Assembly: GCA_023439045.1 (NCBI GenBank)
Contig: JAEXOY010000016.1
Coordinates: 139,219 to 203,218 of the forward strand
DNA: 64,000 bases
Origin: Bacillota bacterium
GTDB lineage: Bacteria > Bacillota > Clostridia > Acetivibrionales > DSM-1351
Direction of reading: 5' to 3'
The position numbers and the translations under genes are program-made. The notes below the pieces were generated by a model. That model saw only the letters and a program-made list of their open reading frames with translations, was not told the origin of the DNA and did no database searches. Positions 19,112 through 31,600 of this stretch are shown piece by piece (within the stretch, counting starts at the first letter, position 1; each line of letters begins with the position of its first letter).

Positions 19112-22100
19112 CTATGGGGCACTTTTATTGGTTAGTGACATCTTCTCTATAAAGCGGTGTAGTATTGCAGCAATTTCTGCCCTTGTGGCACTTTTTTTAG
19201 GTGATATTATTCCGTTCCCTACCCCCTTAATAATGCCTAATTTATTCATTACTTGCATAGCTTCTTTGGCAAAATCCGAGATAGACGATTCATCTTCAAA
19301 GAAAATGTATTCAGCCGTTACCGCAAATTCTAATTTAGCATACTTCATGTACCGATATAGGATTACAGCCATTTGCTCTCTGGTGAGCTCTTTGTCCGGC
19401 TCAAAGGCTCCATTACCGGTTCCTCTTAGTATTTCATTTGCAGCCGCCCATTTTACTGCATCTGTATAATACTTACCCTCCGGCACATCGTTGAATGGGT
19501 TTTGATAAGCCGCTTTTGGAGTTTCGACAGTTTTGCTCTCTCCCTCACTTCTGAATAATGTATCTAAGCGGTAGATTACCGTAGCTAACATAGCTCGACT
19601 CATAGTCATCTTAGGAGCAAACTCATTCTGCGAAATCCCCTTAAACAGACCATTGAGGAAGACAAACGCTACATCATCATAGAACCAATCAGTTTCTCTT
19701 ATGTCTATGAATGGTACTACGTCTTTATTCTCAGGATCCTTGTTATCTTCGTCACCAGGCTTGTTAGGCTGGCTGGGCTTATCAGGTTCTGTCGAATCTG
19801 ACCATTGTATTTTCTTCAAACCAGCAATGGCATTTTGAATAGCAGTAATTGCACTGTTTATAAGTTCTTCTTCTGCATCAGGCGTATTTAAAACATTCTC
19901 TCCCTGCAGGATGGCACTTTGTAAAGCAGACCATGACGCATTGGTATAATCCCCCTTTTGAATAGCCATAGCTTGGCGAATAGCCTCACTAAGAGCCGCA
20001 AAAATGTCCATTTTTACCATTACACCATCGGTCAATGAACTGTCTCCGCCAAGGTCAAGAGAGGCTAAAATCATGCTACTTCCCTCTTTACTGGCAGAAA
20101 TGGTACGATTATTTAAGGCTGCGCTGCTGCCAGCGGACAATGTGAAGGACACATTTCCTGCCTCCGATATGTCAATGACTTGCTCGCCTTCTGATGAAGT
20201 GGCTTTGGTAAAGCCCATAAGCTGCAGCGTCGTGCTGGTATGATCTCTGTTAAGCATTATGCCATCAGAGGGAACCGGTTTGCCATCAGCATAGATTTCT
20301 ACCCTGACGATATCTGACATGCGGCTATCGACTATTTCCATCCTCTTGCTCTCTGTATTGCCAAACTCATCCTTTGCAATGATTTCAAACAGATGTCCTA
20401 CTGGAGTCCCTTGGACCGCTTTGTCTCCCATTGAAAGGGTGTACTCCAAAACGCCCTTTGTAAAGTACCGTGACATATCTCTGTCTGCAGCTCCTACTGT
20501 TACTCCATCGACCTTAAAGGTATACTTTGCATTGGAATCGGCTATTCCTTTGATGAGGAGTTCATTGTTGGTAAATGTACCGCCGTTTACTGGGCTTTCA
20601 AGCATAATCACAGGAGCTGTTGTATCAATGTTTACGACTGCTTGTCGAATGCTCCGATTGCCTGCCTGGTCCACTGCATCAAACTCTAGCGCGTATATTC
20701 CATCTGGCAAAGTCAGCTGCTGGTTCCATTCAGTCTTCCATCCACTGTCAAAGCTGTAGGTTTCTCCTGTTGCTCCATTGACTGTAAGGGTTCCCTTAAC
20801 TGGTTCATTCGCTCTAAAAGAGAAGATGTTTGTGTTTTTTGTCAACGCAAAGTCCACGCCATCCTTTCCGACAACAATTGCATCTGAGGCTATAATGTTA
20901 AGTACAGGAGGAGTCGCTGCCTCCAGTACAACGGAACTTGACTTCACGTATCCGCTGTAATGGTACACATCCCCGTCAGTAATTGATTCCGAGCTTCCTG
21001 CTCTCACCTTTATACTATAACTCCTGCCTGGCTCATATCCTACTTCCTTGAACAATCCATTTCCATTTGTGTCAGTTGTTTGACGATACTTGGTCTCTCC
21101 CGATTCTTTGTCTATATACTCTTCCATAATAGGAACATTATAACGGCCACCTATCAATGCCTGACCATTTTTAATTTGTTCCTTTCCAAAATACATACCT
21201 GCTACAATGAGCTTTCCGTTCTCATACACGTCTACATAATAGCCTTCAAGCAGTGCTTTCTCAAAATCATCTGTTACCGTGATCAACAGCTTATTGTTAC
21301 CTGCATTCGAGAGTGTTGCTCTAGAGGGAGCAGTAGGAGCTTTGGTGTCCGTTATATCCACGGTTCCAGCACTATAGCTATTGTAACACTTCTCTTCCTC
21401 CTGAAGTACTACGGTCACATTGTATGTGCCTGTAGCGATGGTACTCGGGATATTAAGCTCTGCGGTTCCTGACTTTGCTGGGATGTCTTTAGCAAGAAGG
21501 ATTCCAGCATCAGAATCTTCATCTGATACAGATACAGATACAACAGCGTTATCACTGACGCTTTCTGCAGTCCACCCTATATTCAGTTTACTGTCTGTTA
21601 CTGATGAAGTAAGATTTTTTAGCTTGCCTATTGGTGCTACATATACAGCTCCTATGTCATAAGCTCTCTCATCGTCGAATTGAATCAAAAAGGTGGGATT
21701 GGCTTGCTTGCTTTTCGGTATAGCAATATATGCCACATTCCCTACAATATTCACATTGGCAGTTTCTGCAGCACTCTTAATCTCACTTTTTTCCTCTTCT
21801 GTCAAGGCTTCTCCTGTACGCAGCCCGTCCACAATATGGGGGGCTTTGTAAAAGTTAAGAGGGTATTGTTCACCATTGTTCCAAACCTTAATATGATTTG
21901 AAAAGTCATTTGCTAAGGCTTTTCCATCGGCTCTGCTTACTGTTAAAATATAATCGCCTTCCGGTGTGCCCAAGGTAACAATGTGGCTGGTCTGCTCCCT
22001 ATTGGAGATAATACCTGTTGAAGGAAGACTAGAGGTTCGCGTTTTAGAGCCCGATTTTAGCTTTGTTGGGTCAGCTGTTCCGGACTTCAATTGTTCAATT

Positions 22101-25100
22101 TTATCCTCCGTCAGACCATTATCTGCTACATTGCCAGCTATAAAAGATAGATTAGAACCGAAAGAAACATATTGCCCCTCTCCAGTAACAGGGTCGCTCT
22201 CCACCAGCTTAGGCTCAGTCATACTCTTAAACATTTTGAGTGATTTTGAAGAAACACTGTCCTCTGATGTGAACTTAATATTTCCACTGTCCCACCAATA
22301 GGTGAAACCCACTTCAACAAGGTTCATAACTTCAACACTGCCCCACATCTTTTCTGTTCCACCACCAAGCTCAGCGGCTGCAATCTCCATCCCCCCTGCA
22401 ACGGGGATATCCTCAGGTATAATCAATGCGACTCTCATCATCATCTCAAAAAGCTCATAATTGGCATGCAAGGCGAATTTCCCTTTAAACACTTTAGAGA
22501 AGTTGACTTTAGCTTCGGTGGATAAGTCAAAATTGGGATACCATGTAAGGTTAACCTCACCGCTCTCCAAAAATTCTGCATTCTTTATAGCTTTCAGCTT
22601 CACATCGCTTAGGGCAATGCCCAAGGAGCGCAGCGAAAGCTCCAAATCTGAAGTTCCAGTCATGATTTTGAATATGTCAAACTGCACGTTCAGAAGCAAT
22701 GTTATAGGAGGCAATCCATCGGTGCCATAAATGGTCTCATAGAGGTTGTCATAGCCTCCGCCTCCCCCGGTTACCCAAAAGACACCTACACCGTCAATGT
22801 TGACACCCGGTTTAAAACCTCCTATGGTAAAGTACAGCTTATCGGGTATGGGTGCACCGGATGGATTGGATTTTACAACTAATGCAAATTCCATGCTAAA
22901 TTTAGCGGTCTCAGCCTCCCCTTCAACCTCTACTTTATAGCCACCTATCGTATTTACCGACAATTTCCCCTCCAATTTTTTAGGCAGAAAGCTGACAATC
23001 TGAGGAAGAGTAATGTTGGTATCCATATTAATACCGATATGTCCTGTCTTTTTTCCGTTCTGTCCATACAGGACGTCATGTACATGTACACCAAACTCTA
23101 CTTTATTGTCATCATCGTCTTCATCTTCTTCATCGTCTTCATCTTCTTCCCCCTTTGCAGACTTCTTTGCAGGCTCTTTTGTGGGTTCCTTCTTCGATTC
23201 CTGTGGCCCGCCCTCAGGGCTCAACCCACTTGTGTCGTCGTTGTCAGAAATGTCCCAGGAAGAGTCCTTGCTATCCTTGCTTTTTTCCTCCCTTGCTGCC
23301 TTTGCCCCTCCCGGCGTCATGAAAGATACGTCAAGACCTCCTCCAAAGGAGATGATGTCGTAGGTTTTGTTGCTGTCCGCTTGATCCTGTATTTTGCCAA
23401 GCACACCATATTTGAGGTTTATAAGGAAGCCCCCAATGGTCTGCAATGTTTCGACGGCACTATTCCAACGAAGCTCAATATAATCTTCCCCGTCCTTAAG
23501 AGAACCTCCGGAAATTACCTCTCCCCTGCTGTCATATACGGGAATTATATATTTTGTCCCTGACCCAAGCCTGAATGCCGAAGGACCATTCCATACGGTA
23601 GTATTGGCCCCTATGGTAGTAAGTTTACCTTTCATGAGGACTTCAACACTGCCGCCTTCACTCTCCATTACAACAAAATCGTTACCGCGGTAGTTCAAAA
23701 TATGGTTGAGGGTAACGTCTTTGTCCTTTCCAGCTAGGCGGTATTCCTTTTTGTCCTTGTCCTTGACTAACTCCCCTCTAAAGACAAAAATCAAGTCTTT
23801 TGGTTGGTATCCACTGCCTGAAGCACTATTTCCTTGCTCAAAGTCAGTTTCATTGTCATAGGCTACAAGCTTATACTTCGTATCACCGTCTCTTTGGACG
23901 GTTAGGACACCGTATTTATCATTCCGATAGCTTTCATTTGATGTCATATGAACCATCATGGCTGAAGATGTGAAATCCACCGGTATATCGTTGGGCTGGG
24001 TGCCATTCCACAAGAAATGTACCTGATAGCGCCCAGGCTCCATATAGTCTTCTAGCAGTATGGATATACTTCTTGCATCCTGGGCAATGGTCAGGTTACT
24101 GACAGGAACCGGATAGGTACGGCCCTCTCCCCTCAGTTCTATAGCACTCAATCCAGACTTGAAAAAGCTCATACCCTGTCCGGACACAGTGATGAATCGC
24201 CTGTCATCGTTATATAGTATCCCTGGCTCCATAGAGTGGAGGGTAATGGAAGGCAGCTCTGGATTACTGGCAGGAATAAATATATAGTTTATTGTCTCTC
24301 CTAAGCAAAACTCATCAGCGTATGCACCAAGCTCATTTACCGCAGGATCCATATTGTATACCCTGGTCACGAAGCTTCCCAGCTCATGGTTATCCCGAGG
24401 CTCAAACTTAAAATCAAAAAATGTGGTTGATTGTTTTCCCGATGTAAAGTTCACCATATTGGTGTATAGCGGGTCGTTGTTGTCATAGATGATCCAGCTT
24501 CCACCGTCAGTCTGCCTCTGGGTGGTAAATCCTATGGCATAAACAACCACTGCCAAGTTCTTGTAGTTTTTGTTTTGAGAAGCTGGATTTGTAATGGTCG
24601 TATTGATACGGATTAAGTTGTCTGCTTTCCCGCTTGACCCAATATACGCGGTACGAGCTTCATTAAAGGTCAGCTTGGACGGTGCTGTGGTGTTGATAAG
24701 CACCTGATTGTCCTTGTTTTTCAGATTTGCAGTTACTCCGTAATAGGTGGAAAAACTCTTTTCCCCTCCTGTTGGAACACTGCCAAGGTTATAGTACAGG
24801 GCAGCTGCACTGTCTGCTGTTTTGTGGTCATTGAACTGATTACTGAAGGTTAAACTGTTATTCGGAGTATAATCGAACTTGGTGGCTGCAAGATTGGCCC
24901 AATGAGCAAAGGTCATCTGATAGGGTTTATCAGCGGTTATGACGCTGTTGACTCCAAAGGCTGCAATCTCAGGCTGATACGCACTGTCCTTGACAAAATA
25001 ATCTGCTGGCACCTGTGCTCCTGACAAGACAGTTTCCCTGTCAATAAAGTTGTAGCCACCGCCCAAATATCCCTTCGTTACCTCATAATATCCAAAGTCC

Positions 25101-25624
25101 TTTTCCCCCAATTGGGTATCTATGAGGACGCGGCTTTTTAGTGTCATATCGCTTGAGGAGTTGTTCTTCACAGTATAGCTGATCATGGCCGTACCAAGCT
25201 GCTCAGAGCTATCGCTGTTCACCAGCTCAATACGCTGGGTGACTTCCAGATCATTTACACTCCAGGTGCTAGTCACCCCAGCACTATCAGACTGTGTCAC
25301 CACAGGCGAGGATGCCATACCTAAAAGTCCGTAATCGTTGCCAAATACATACTCCTTACCTCTATCACCGTCAATCTGAAAAGAGGTAAAGGAGGTATCA
25401 AAATTATCTCCTCTGTGAGTAAGCGCTTTATTATCATCAGTCTTTTTTAATATGTCTCCCTTTTTGGTAGATATGGTATAGCCCCCGTTTTCCTTGCTCA
25501 CCGTTACCCGTATATACTCATTTTCAACAGTGACCATATCGGATTTCTGAGCAAACACAGGAGCCGGCAATATAGTCAGAATCATAATCACTGATAATAT
25601 AAATGCAATAATTCTTTTCATCAT
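19112..25624 (-). CDS. Giant SLH-anchored cell-surface protein (2170 aa)
   Basis: A signal peptide (residues 1-25, ending PVFA) is followed by a long extracellular region. It contains an acidic run at about residues 835-850, beta-rich segments, and Ig/fibronectin-like modules ending in AVDQAGNRS and DTTAPVI. A FIVAR-like helical module lies near 1895-1945. Three SLH domains close the protein (about 1985-2160), with cores ETDWFYDDVAFVF, KYYTDAVKWAAAN and ISDFAKEAMQVMN. SLH repeats bind pyruvylated secondary wall polymer, so the protein should sit on the cell surface. No catalytic motif was recognised. GGAG lies 7 bases before the first ATG. It is the second gene of a two-gene operon, 15 bases after the upstream stop. 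Confidence 0.85.
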   Translation of the reverse strand: MMKRIIAFILSVIMILTILPAPVFAQKSDMVTVENEYIRVTVSKENGGYTISTKKGDILKKTDDNKALTHRGDNFDTSFTSFQIDGDRGKEYVFGNDYGLLGMASSPVVTQSDSAGVTSTWSVNDLEVTQRIELVNSDSSEQLGTAMISYTVKNNSSSDMTLKSRVLIDTQLGEKDFGYYEVTKGYLGGGYNFIDRETVLSGAQVPADYFVKDSAYQPEIAAFGVNSVITADKPYQMTFAHWANLAATKFDYTPNNSLTFSNQFNDHKTADSAAALYYNLGSVPTGGEKSFSTYYGVTANLKNKDNQVLINTTAPSKLTFNEARTAYIGSSGKADNLIRINTTITNPASQNKNYKNLAVVVYAIGFTTQRQTDGGSWIIYDNNDPLYTNMVNFTSGKQSTTFFDFKFEPRDNHELGSFVTRVYNMDPAVNELGAYADEFCLGETINYIFIPASNPELPSITLHSMEPGILYNDDRRFITVSGQGMSFFKSGLSAIELRGEGRTYPVPVSNLTIAQDARSISILLEDYMEPGRYQVHFLWNGTQPNDIPVDFTSSAMMVHMTSNESYRNDKYGVLTVQRDGDTKYKLVAYDNETDFEQGNSASGSGYQPKDLIFVFRGELVKDKDKKEYRLAGKDKDVTLNHILNYRGNDFVVMESEGGSVEVLMKGKLTTIGANTTVWNGPSAFRLGSGTKYIIPVYDSRGEVISGGSLKDGEDYIELRWNSAVETLQTIGGFLINLKYGVLGKIQDQADSNKTYDIISFGGGLDVSFMTPGGAKAAREEKSKDSKDSSWDISDNDDTSGLSPEGGPQESKKEPTKEPAKKSAKGEEDEDDEEDEDDDDNKVEFGVHVHDVLYGQNGKKTGHIGINMDTNITLPQIVSFLPKKLEGKLSVNTIGGYKVEVEGEAETAKFSMEFALVVKSNPSGAPIPDKLYFTIGGFKPGVNIDGVGVFWVTGGGGGYDNLYETIYGTDGLPPITLLLNVQFDIFKIMTGTSDLELSLRSLGIALSDVKLKAIKNAEFLESGEVNLTWYPNFDLSTEAKVNFSKVFKGKFALHANYELFEMMMRVALIIPEDIPVAGGMEIAAAELGGGTEKMWGSVEVMNLVEVGFTYWWDSGNIKFTSEDSVSSKSLKMFKSMTEPKLVESDPVTGEGQYVSFGSNLSFIAGNVADNGLTEDKIEQLKSGTADPTKLKSGSKTRTSSLPSTGIISNREQTSHIVTLGTPEGDYILTVSRADGKALANDFSNHIKVWNNGEQYPLNFYKAPHIVDGLRTGEALTEEEKSEIKSAAETANVNIVGNVAYIAIPKSKQANPTFLIQFDDERAYDIGAVYVAPIGKLKNLTSSVTDSKLNIGWTAESVSDNAVVSVSVSDEDSDAGILLAKDIPAKSGTAELNIPSTIATGTYNVTVVLQEEEKCYNSYSAGTVDITDTKAPTAPSRATLSNAGNNKLLITVTDDFEKALLEGYYVDVYENGKLIVAGMYFGKEQIKNGQALIGGRYNVPIMEEYIDKESGETKYRQTTDTNGNGLFKEVGYEPGRSYSIKVRAGSSESITDGDVYHYSGYVKSSSVVLEAATPPVLNIIASDAIVVGKDGVDFALTKNTNIFSFRANEPVKGTLTVNGATGETYSFDSGWKTEWNQQLTLPDGIYALEFDAVDQAGNRSIRQAVVNIDTTAPVIMLESPVNGGTFTNNELLIKGIADSNAKYTFKVDGVTVGAADRDMSRYFTKGVLEYTLSMGDKAVQGTPVGHLFEIIAKDEFGNTESKRMEIVDSRMSDIVRVEIYADGKPVPSDGIMLNRDHTSTTLQLMGFTKATSSEGEQVIDISEAGNVSFTLSAGSSAALNNRTISASKEGSSMILASLDLGGDSSLTDGVMVKMDIFAALSEAIRQAMAIQKGDYTNASWSALQSAILQGENVLNTPDAEEELINSAITAIQNAIAGLKKIQWSDSTEPDKPSQPNKPGDEDNKDPENKDVVPFIDIRETDWFYDDVAFVFLNGLFKGISQNEFAPKMTMSRAMLATVIYRLDTLFRSEGESKTVETPKAAYQNPFNDVPEGKYYTDAVKWAAANEILRGTGNGAFEPDKELTREQMAVILYRYMKYAKLEFAVTAEYIFFEDESSISDFAKEAMQVMNKLGIIKGVGNGIISPKKSATRAEIAAILHRFIEKMSLTNKSAP

Positions 25625-25639
25625 TTTAAGGCTCCTTTC

Positions 25640-28600
25640 TTAATATACATAGACATAAACGATAAAGGCGTCCCGGTCTCCACTTTGTGCCAAAATCGTG
25701 TAATAGCCTTTATTTATGGCATTCAAGCTTCCGTTTAAGGATGGGGCATACTTCATCTGTGCGCGGGTCTTGAAGCCCTCGGAGACGCAGAGGGTGTACC
25801 CTGTTGGTGCTGTAACCGCAATATTCCCTGGTGTCGCAACATATATGTCGTTTGCTGCCACAGGCTTTCCTGCTATGATTAAGGAATGCAGTGAAGACCC
25901 GCTTACAGCTACTTTTCTTTCTCGGGTAGCGGTGTTGTTCAGTTCGTCCTTCACTTGGTAAACCGCCGTATAAATACCTTCCTTACTTAAGTCTACAGAT
26001 GATATATCCACTGTAACTTTTGAAGTTAAATCACCTTCTCTGTCATCCTTTGCACTGACCCCTTCCAAAAGCAGACTAGATAGCTCAGAAGGCTTCGTGT
26101 CAATAGACACGGGAAGGGCCTTTGTACTTTCCAATAAAATGGAAGGTGCTACTCTGTCAATGAAGCTTATTCTTACAAATACGGTGTTGTTATTGCCGTA
26201 TTTGTCGGTGGCAGATACACGATATACTCCATTCTCTTCTGCAATGATAGCATGGGTATAGGTTTTTGTTGCACCATCGTTAATTGTGGAATCAACCAGC
26301 GTAAGTGGTGTGCCCGGCTTGTTCTGATTGAATACTTGAATGGTTGCACCGTTGACATCTTCCCCAGCGATGGCGATCTCTACGTTGCCATTTGTTGCAA
26401 TAGGCTGAGTCTTCGCCTCATCACTATACACAACCCCTGCAGTATCTGGAACGATTTTCAAAGCATAGAAGATAGCGGGGGATTGATCGTCAATCTGGTC
26501 TATGTTTGTGATAATGGTGGCTACATTACCAGCCTTGTCAGCGAAGGTCAGTGAATAAACTCCGTTTCTATTGAATGTGATTTTGTGTTCTGTCTTATAT
26601 TCGCTCACCTCATTGGCTGATGCAACTTCTTCGTCAAAGCTATAGGTGATGCTTACTATATTGTTTGCAACTACTGGTGTGCTCACCGTATACGTAGGAG
26701 CCTTCTTGTCAATGACAGTAAGAGGGCCGTCCTCGGGCCTCAAAAGCACTGTTTCATTTCCACGTATATCAAATACCGAGATCTTTGCTTGGCAGTTCTG
26801 CTTAAACTCAATGTTCAAGGTATTGGCAGAATGGGTGTAGCTTATGTAGCTGCTCACAGCTGTACTCGGTATAGGAACCCCTGTGGGTGAATAAACCGTT
26901 ATATCCACATTTCTGATCAACTCGTCAAAGATGAAGAATAGTCTGATGGAGTTATTTGTCATGGTGGAGAGAACATCCTCTTTGCTATTGCCACTGGTTC
27001 CATCCTCTGCTCCCGGTTTTGCAGCGATACTGCTGTACCAGCTTTCACTTTTTATTCCTGGCGGCGTGTTGTCTATACCGTAAGCCCCAGCCATTAGGAT
27101 TCCTGTATTGCCCGCTTTATCAATCAGGTAGAACTTTCCGTTGCCGTTCTCTGCAAAGTGGATGTAATACTTGCCATCAGAATCCTGACGTACATTTGGA
27201 CCGCTCACCTCAATGTCCTTCTCCTCTGTAATCAGGTATGCTTTAACAGTACCTTTTTGGAAGGTGATTCCTCCATGCAAGGTCTCATCCGCTGTCAGCA
27301 TGACATATTCCACGGTTCCTGTTGGAGGAACCGTGTCGATGGTTCCCTCAGGGATGGTTATTGTGACGCTCTTTTGGCTGCCTGATGAAGTTTTTAAGAC
27401 CACAGTGGTGGCTGTGTTTTTTGTAAATATCAGTGTGTTCTTTCCTGTAAAGTACTGGACTCCTTCTGTCGGTGCAGCCGGTGACCCCATTACTGCTGGA
27501 ATCACATCACCCGCAGCATTGATAGCTTGGACAAACACTGAGATATTACGGTTGGTCGTCATAAGTGCTAGCGTAGCTTCATCGGAATAATGCTGTCCCA
27601 GCTGAACAGGGCTTGTCCCTTCACCGCTCAAGGTATATGTAAGCTTGAACTTAGCGATAGTCAAATCCTCCAGTGGCAAGAAAGTGGTGCCTTTCTCGCT
27701 AACTATGAGCTCTCCCTTGTTGCCTGCAGCATCGGTGAACCTAAAAATGTGTTCTCCCTGGTCTGTGAAGGTTACGTTGATGGCTTCCCCTTCGTCCATG
27801 GCGGCATTGTTTTCGTCAAAGCCCAAAATTGTGTATGTAACGCTTCCCGTTATAGTAGATTTCCCCTCTGCATCAAAGCTTTCTTCGCCGTTTACAGTTC
27901 TGGTATAAAAGGCCTTTGGAGGAGTTTTGTCGATATTGTTGATTGGAATGCTAAACTCCTTTGGAGGCATTTCACCATCAGGTACTATGGTGTATTTCAC
28001 ATTTCCGTTTTCGGATTTTAGTATAATCTTATGGTTTTCATCTTCTCCCTCCTGCACGGTAGAATGATAACTGGATGTATCAACCTTTACCGTGACACTT
28101 CCATTGGTAGGTCCAGCAGGAGTAATGGTAAGATCATGAGCATAAGCCTCTCCAAAGATGTTCGCAGTAATTTGCTCATAGTAGCTTCTTCCAAAGATGT
28201 CAATGTAGGAGACACCTACGGGGCCATCTGTATAAATAGGAAGGTTTTCATGGGAAGTAGCATAGTCCTTCTTACTGTCCACTGGATCTATGAGTCGGAC
28301 CGGACCGCTGAAGGTCAGTGCCTCTCCGTATGAATAAATTTTATCAGTGTTTGTAACAGTAGGTACTATACCATTGATGTTCACATCAACAAGGGGCAGT
28401 TCTCCCACATTGCCTGCGGCATCTATCACATGTAATATTGCCGAAGACAAAGGAACACCAGACTTGGCATATATCAGCAGCTCAATGCTGTCATTCTCGC
28501 CACCAGATATACCCTTGTTCATAAAGATTCCAAAGGCCTCACTATCTTCTGCCGAGAAACGTTGGTTGCTATCCGCACCTTCCGATAGATGGGCGGTATA

Positions 28601-31600
28601 TTCCGCATCAAAGGTGATATAGGCTTCAACGGCATCTCCTCCTGTAATGGTGGCACTAATAGTAAAGCTGCCATTTTCTCTGTTGACAACCGGGCTACCA
28701 GCCACGACTGGAGGCTCTCTGTCGATATTGTTGACTACATAAATCTCTTTTGCCTCATTACCCGCCTTATCTATGGCTGTCACCTCTATACTGCCGTTGC
28801 GGCTGAAGATGTAAGCTCCGTCTATAGGTTGGAGTATTTCACCATCCTCATATTTTGCAGAGATAATCAATCGAATTTGCTCGGAAGGCGTATCCATAAT
28901 ATAATACGCATCGGGCTGGCCTTCATTTACCGTACGACCATCCCTTACACCCTGTATGACGACTGTCACATCACGATTGGTAGCTTCAGTTTCAGAAACA
29001 TGCAGGCTTATTACTGGTGGAATCTCATCCCTAGCAAGGTCAATTCTGTATACATCAGAATATCTCTTCGTAAGCTGGTAAGTATCCCCTCCCGAGAACT
29101 CGCCAGATATCTTGTTTGTGTCTTCTTTGACCAATTGATAGTATACAGTCAAGGGTTTTCCCTCTGCAAGGGTTTCTTTAGCGGCCTCAACAAGATCCTT
29201 AAGGTTGATTATGAAGCTGCCGTCTTCGCATTCAACCAATTGACCATTTACTACAATGGACTGTCCATCCATGCCCAAACCTCCAGCAGTACCATACATA
29301 AGACGGTATTGGTGGCCAGGAGTGAAGGTTATAGGGTTTTCGCTTTCACGCTCTACACTGATGGAATATTTGTTAAGCATATTAAAGGCGTTGTCGGGCA
29401 TATCCACCTTAAGCATTAGTTTGGGATCATCCCCGCTAAAGAGAACTCTGTGTGCCGATACGGTTTTGTCTATAATCTGGATAGCATCGTCCTCACCAGT
29501 GGCTGCAAGGTTTGCCGGGACAGTCTGGTGGCTTTCTCCAAATTCCTTGTCTCCTGAGCTTACTGATTTGAACTGAAACCCTGGCAGCCTGTTTTCAAAG
29601 GCAAACATTGTAAGAAGCTGGCTTTTGTTTGGCGAGTCAAAATAGCTCTGATAGGCATATTCTATCCAAAATTCATAACGAATCAGATTTCCCTCTTCAT
29701 CATAAGCAATAGGCGTGATCTGCGTGATGTCAATTGGCAAGGTGAAGCTGTAATCCAATAAGTATTGTGCATTCTGATTTACTAATAGACGCTTACTAGG
29801 ACCAAGCCTGTTATTTTCCTCCGCAAGGGTCAGCATCTCTTCTGTCAGATACCAGGTTTCAAGAACTTCTTCTGATTTTACAATTTCATCCTTGAACCAG
29901 AAGCGATAATCATAACCTGAAATCGGATCACCAGTCATGGAATTCTCCATGCTGCCATCCGATTGAAATGTTACTTTCTTCAATACAACCTTTGTCCCGT
30001 CAGTTTCTCCACTCAACTTAAGTGATTCCAAGCCTACGGCGGGGTCATCCCTCAGTACGAACTCCGCCTCAGCGAAATCGTGGAGAGGGGTGAAATTAAG
30101 TGCGGTTGGATTAACTCCCTCAGCCCCTTCTGCCAAGGATAAATTAACAGCATCCAAGGCACCCTCTCCCTGTTCTTGGGGATAATACAGTCCGTAGCCA
30201 TATCTGTGGTCCAGAGTATTAAGTTTTTTGTAGCTCCTATCTACTCTATTCCCATCATCCCCATTTGTTGAGAATCGAACCTGTTGCACTTCATAGTTCC
30301 CTATCCTATATCGGGTATTAAATGGAACAAATTTGAAGGCATATTCATATTTTTTATCTTCATCATCGTAGTATCTACCACAAATCGCCAGTACAATAGG
30401 GCCGCTGATTTCACTAGCTAATGCCTGACCCGCGTTGTGCGAGCCATAACTGTAACCATAACCAGAGCTATCGTAATTCCTCCATACTAGAGTATTTCTG
30501 TCCAAGGTAAAGATTGCAGAGGCTGTGGTATTTGTTTCCAAAGTAGTCTTTGCCCCTTCCCCTCTAAACAAATCGCCATAGCTGTTATAATTGGAGATGG
30601 CATTGGACATGAACTGAGCACCACCGTCCGCTTCAAACTCAGATCCCCACTCTATCCATGTATAGGCATACTCTATTGTTTTCTCAAAGCTTACAGTGGC
30701 GCAAAGGTCCTCTTTGATAATGGCAACGGTATCTTCTGGGGTTGTGTTCTCTACATTGATCACGCTGTATTGGTTGTCAAGGGTGAGATTGATGGATTTA
30801 GCCGTAATGTTGCCAAACTCATCTTTAACCTCAACCCAAAGTGTCCTTTTGTATATTTCATTTCCCACCATACCGTTATCTTTATAAATGTATTCCAATA
30901 ACTTTTGCCCAGTTATAGCCTCACCCTCTATCCAGGTACCTGACCCATATGAAGGGTTAGGCGCATCATGCTCATCAAGCAATGCATGTCTATATGTCAT
31001 GGCGCTGAGGTCCTTTGCGTTCAGCATCACGCTGAACCTATCTTGCTTATATTGTCTTACTAGCTCTACTTCTGGAACTTTTTTATCATAATAAGGATTA
31101 GTGTAATGTGTTTCACCGTTATACCCTATATTTCCAGCGGCATCGGTTACTTGCACGTGTGCGTACAGCCATGTCATCTGAGCGTCGTTATCTGGCAGTT
31201 TAACAAAGGCATAGACTTGTTTCTCATTACCATCACCGGGAGGCACAAGGGGTGCGTTGACACTGATGCTCTTACCTCCTGCCAAAACCCAGTTATCTTT
31301 ATAAAATCCATCATTGCTTATTTGATATTGAAGAGGGTCACGGCTGTCCAGATCAGTGTTTATAAATATACTGGCATCCCTCCCACTAAGTGACGCATCC
31401 TTGACATTGGCTGTTATCTTAAAAATATTCTCTTCTTCCTCAACCTTGTCAATATAAACACTAATACTGGGACTTTTAACGTCTAAATAATAGTTTTTAT
31501 CAAAAGCAGGCATGGTTTCCGGTTTCGTCAGTATGTATCCGGATTCGTCCATCATCGTCTTTCCTTCTGTGCTGATAGATTGTATTTCTATAGGGCCCTC

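Noticed and set aside
22010..22040. LPSTG sorting signal in the SLH protein
   Set aside because: It is internal (about residue 1200) and lacks a following hydrophobic segment and basic tail; the protein ends in SLH domains.
28589..29419. 276-codon plus-strand open frame inside the giant secreted protein gene
   Set aside because: It is antisense to a clearly coding gene, has no family resemblance and no RBS; such frames are numerous across the giant genes.
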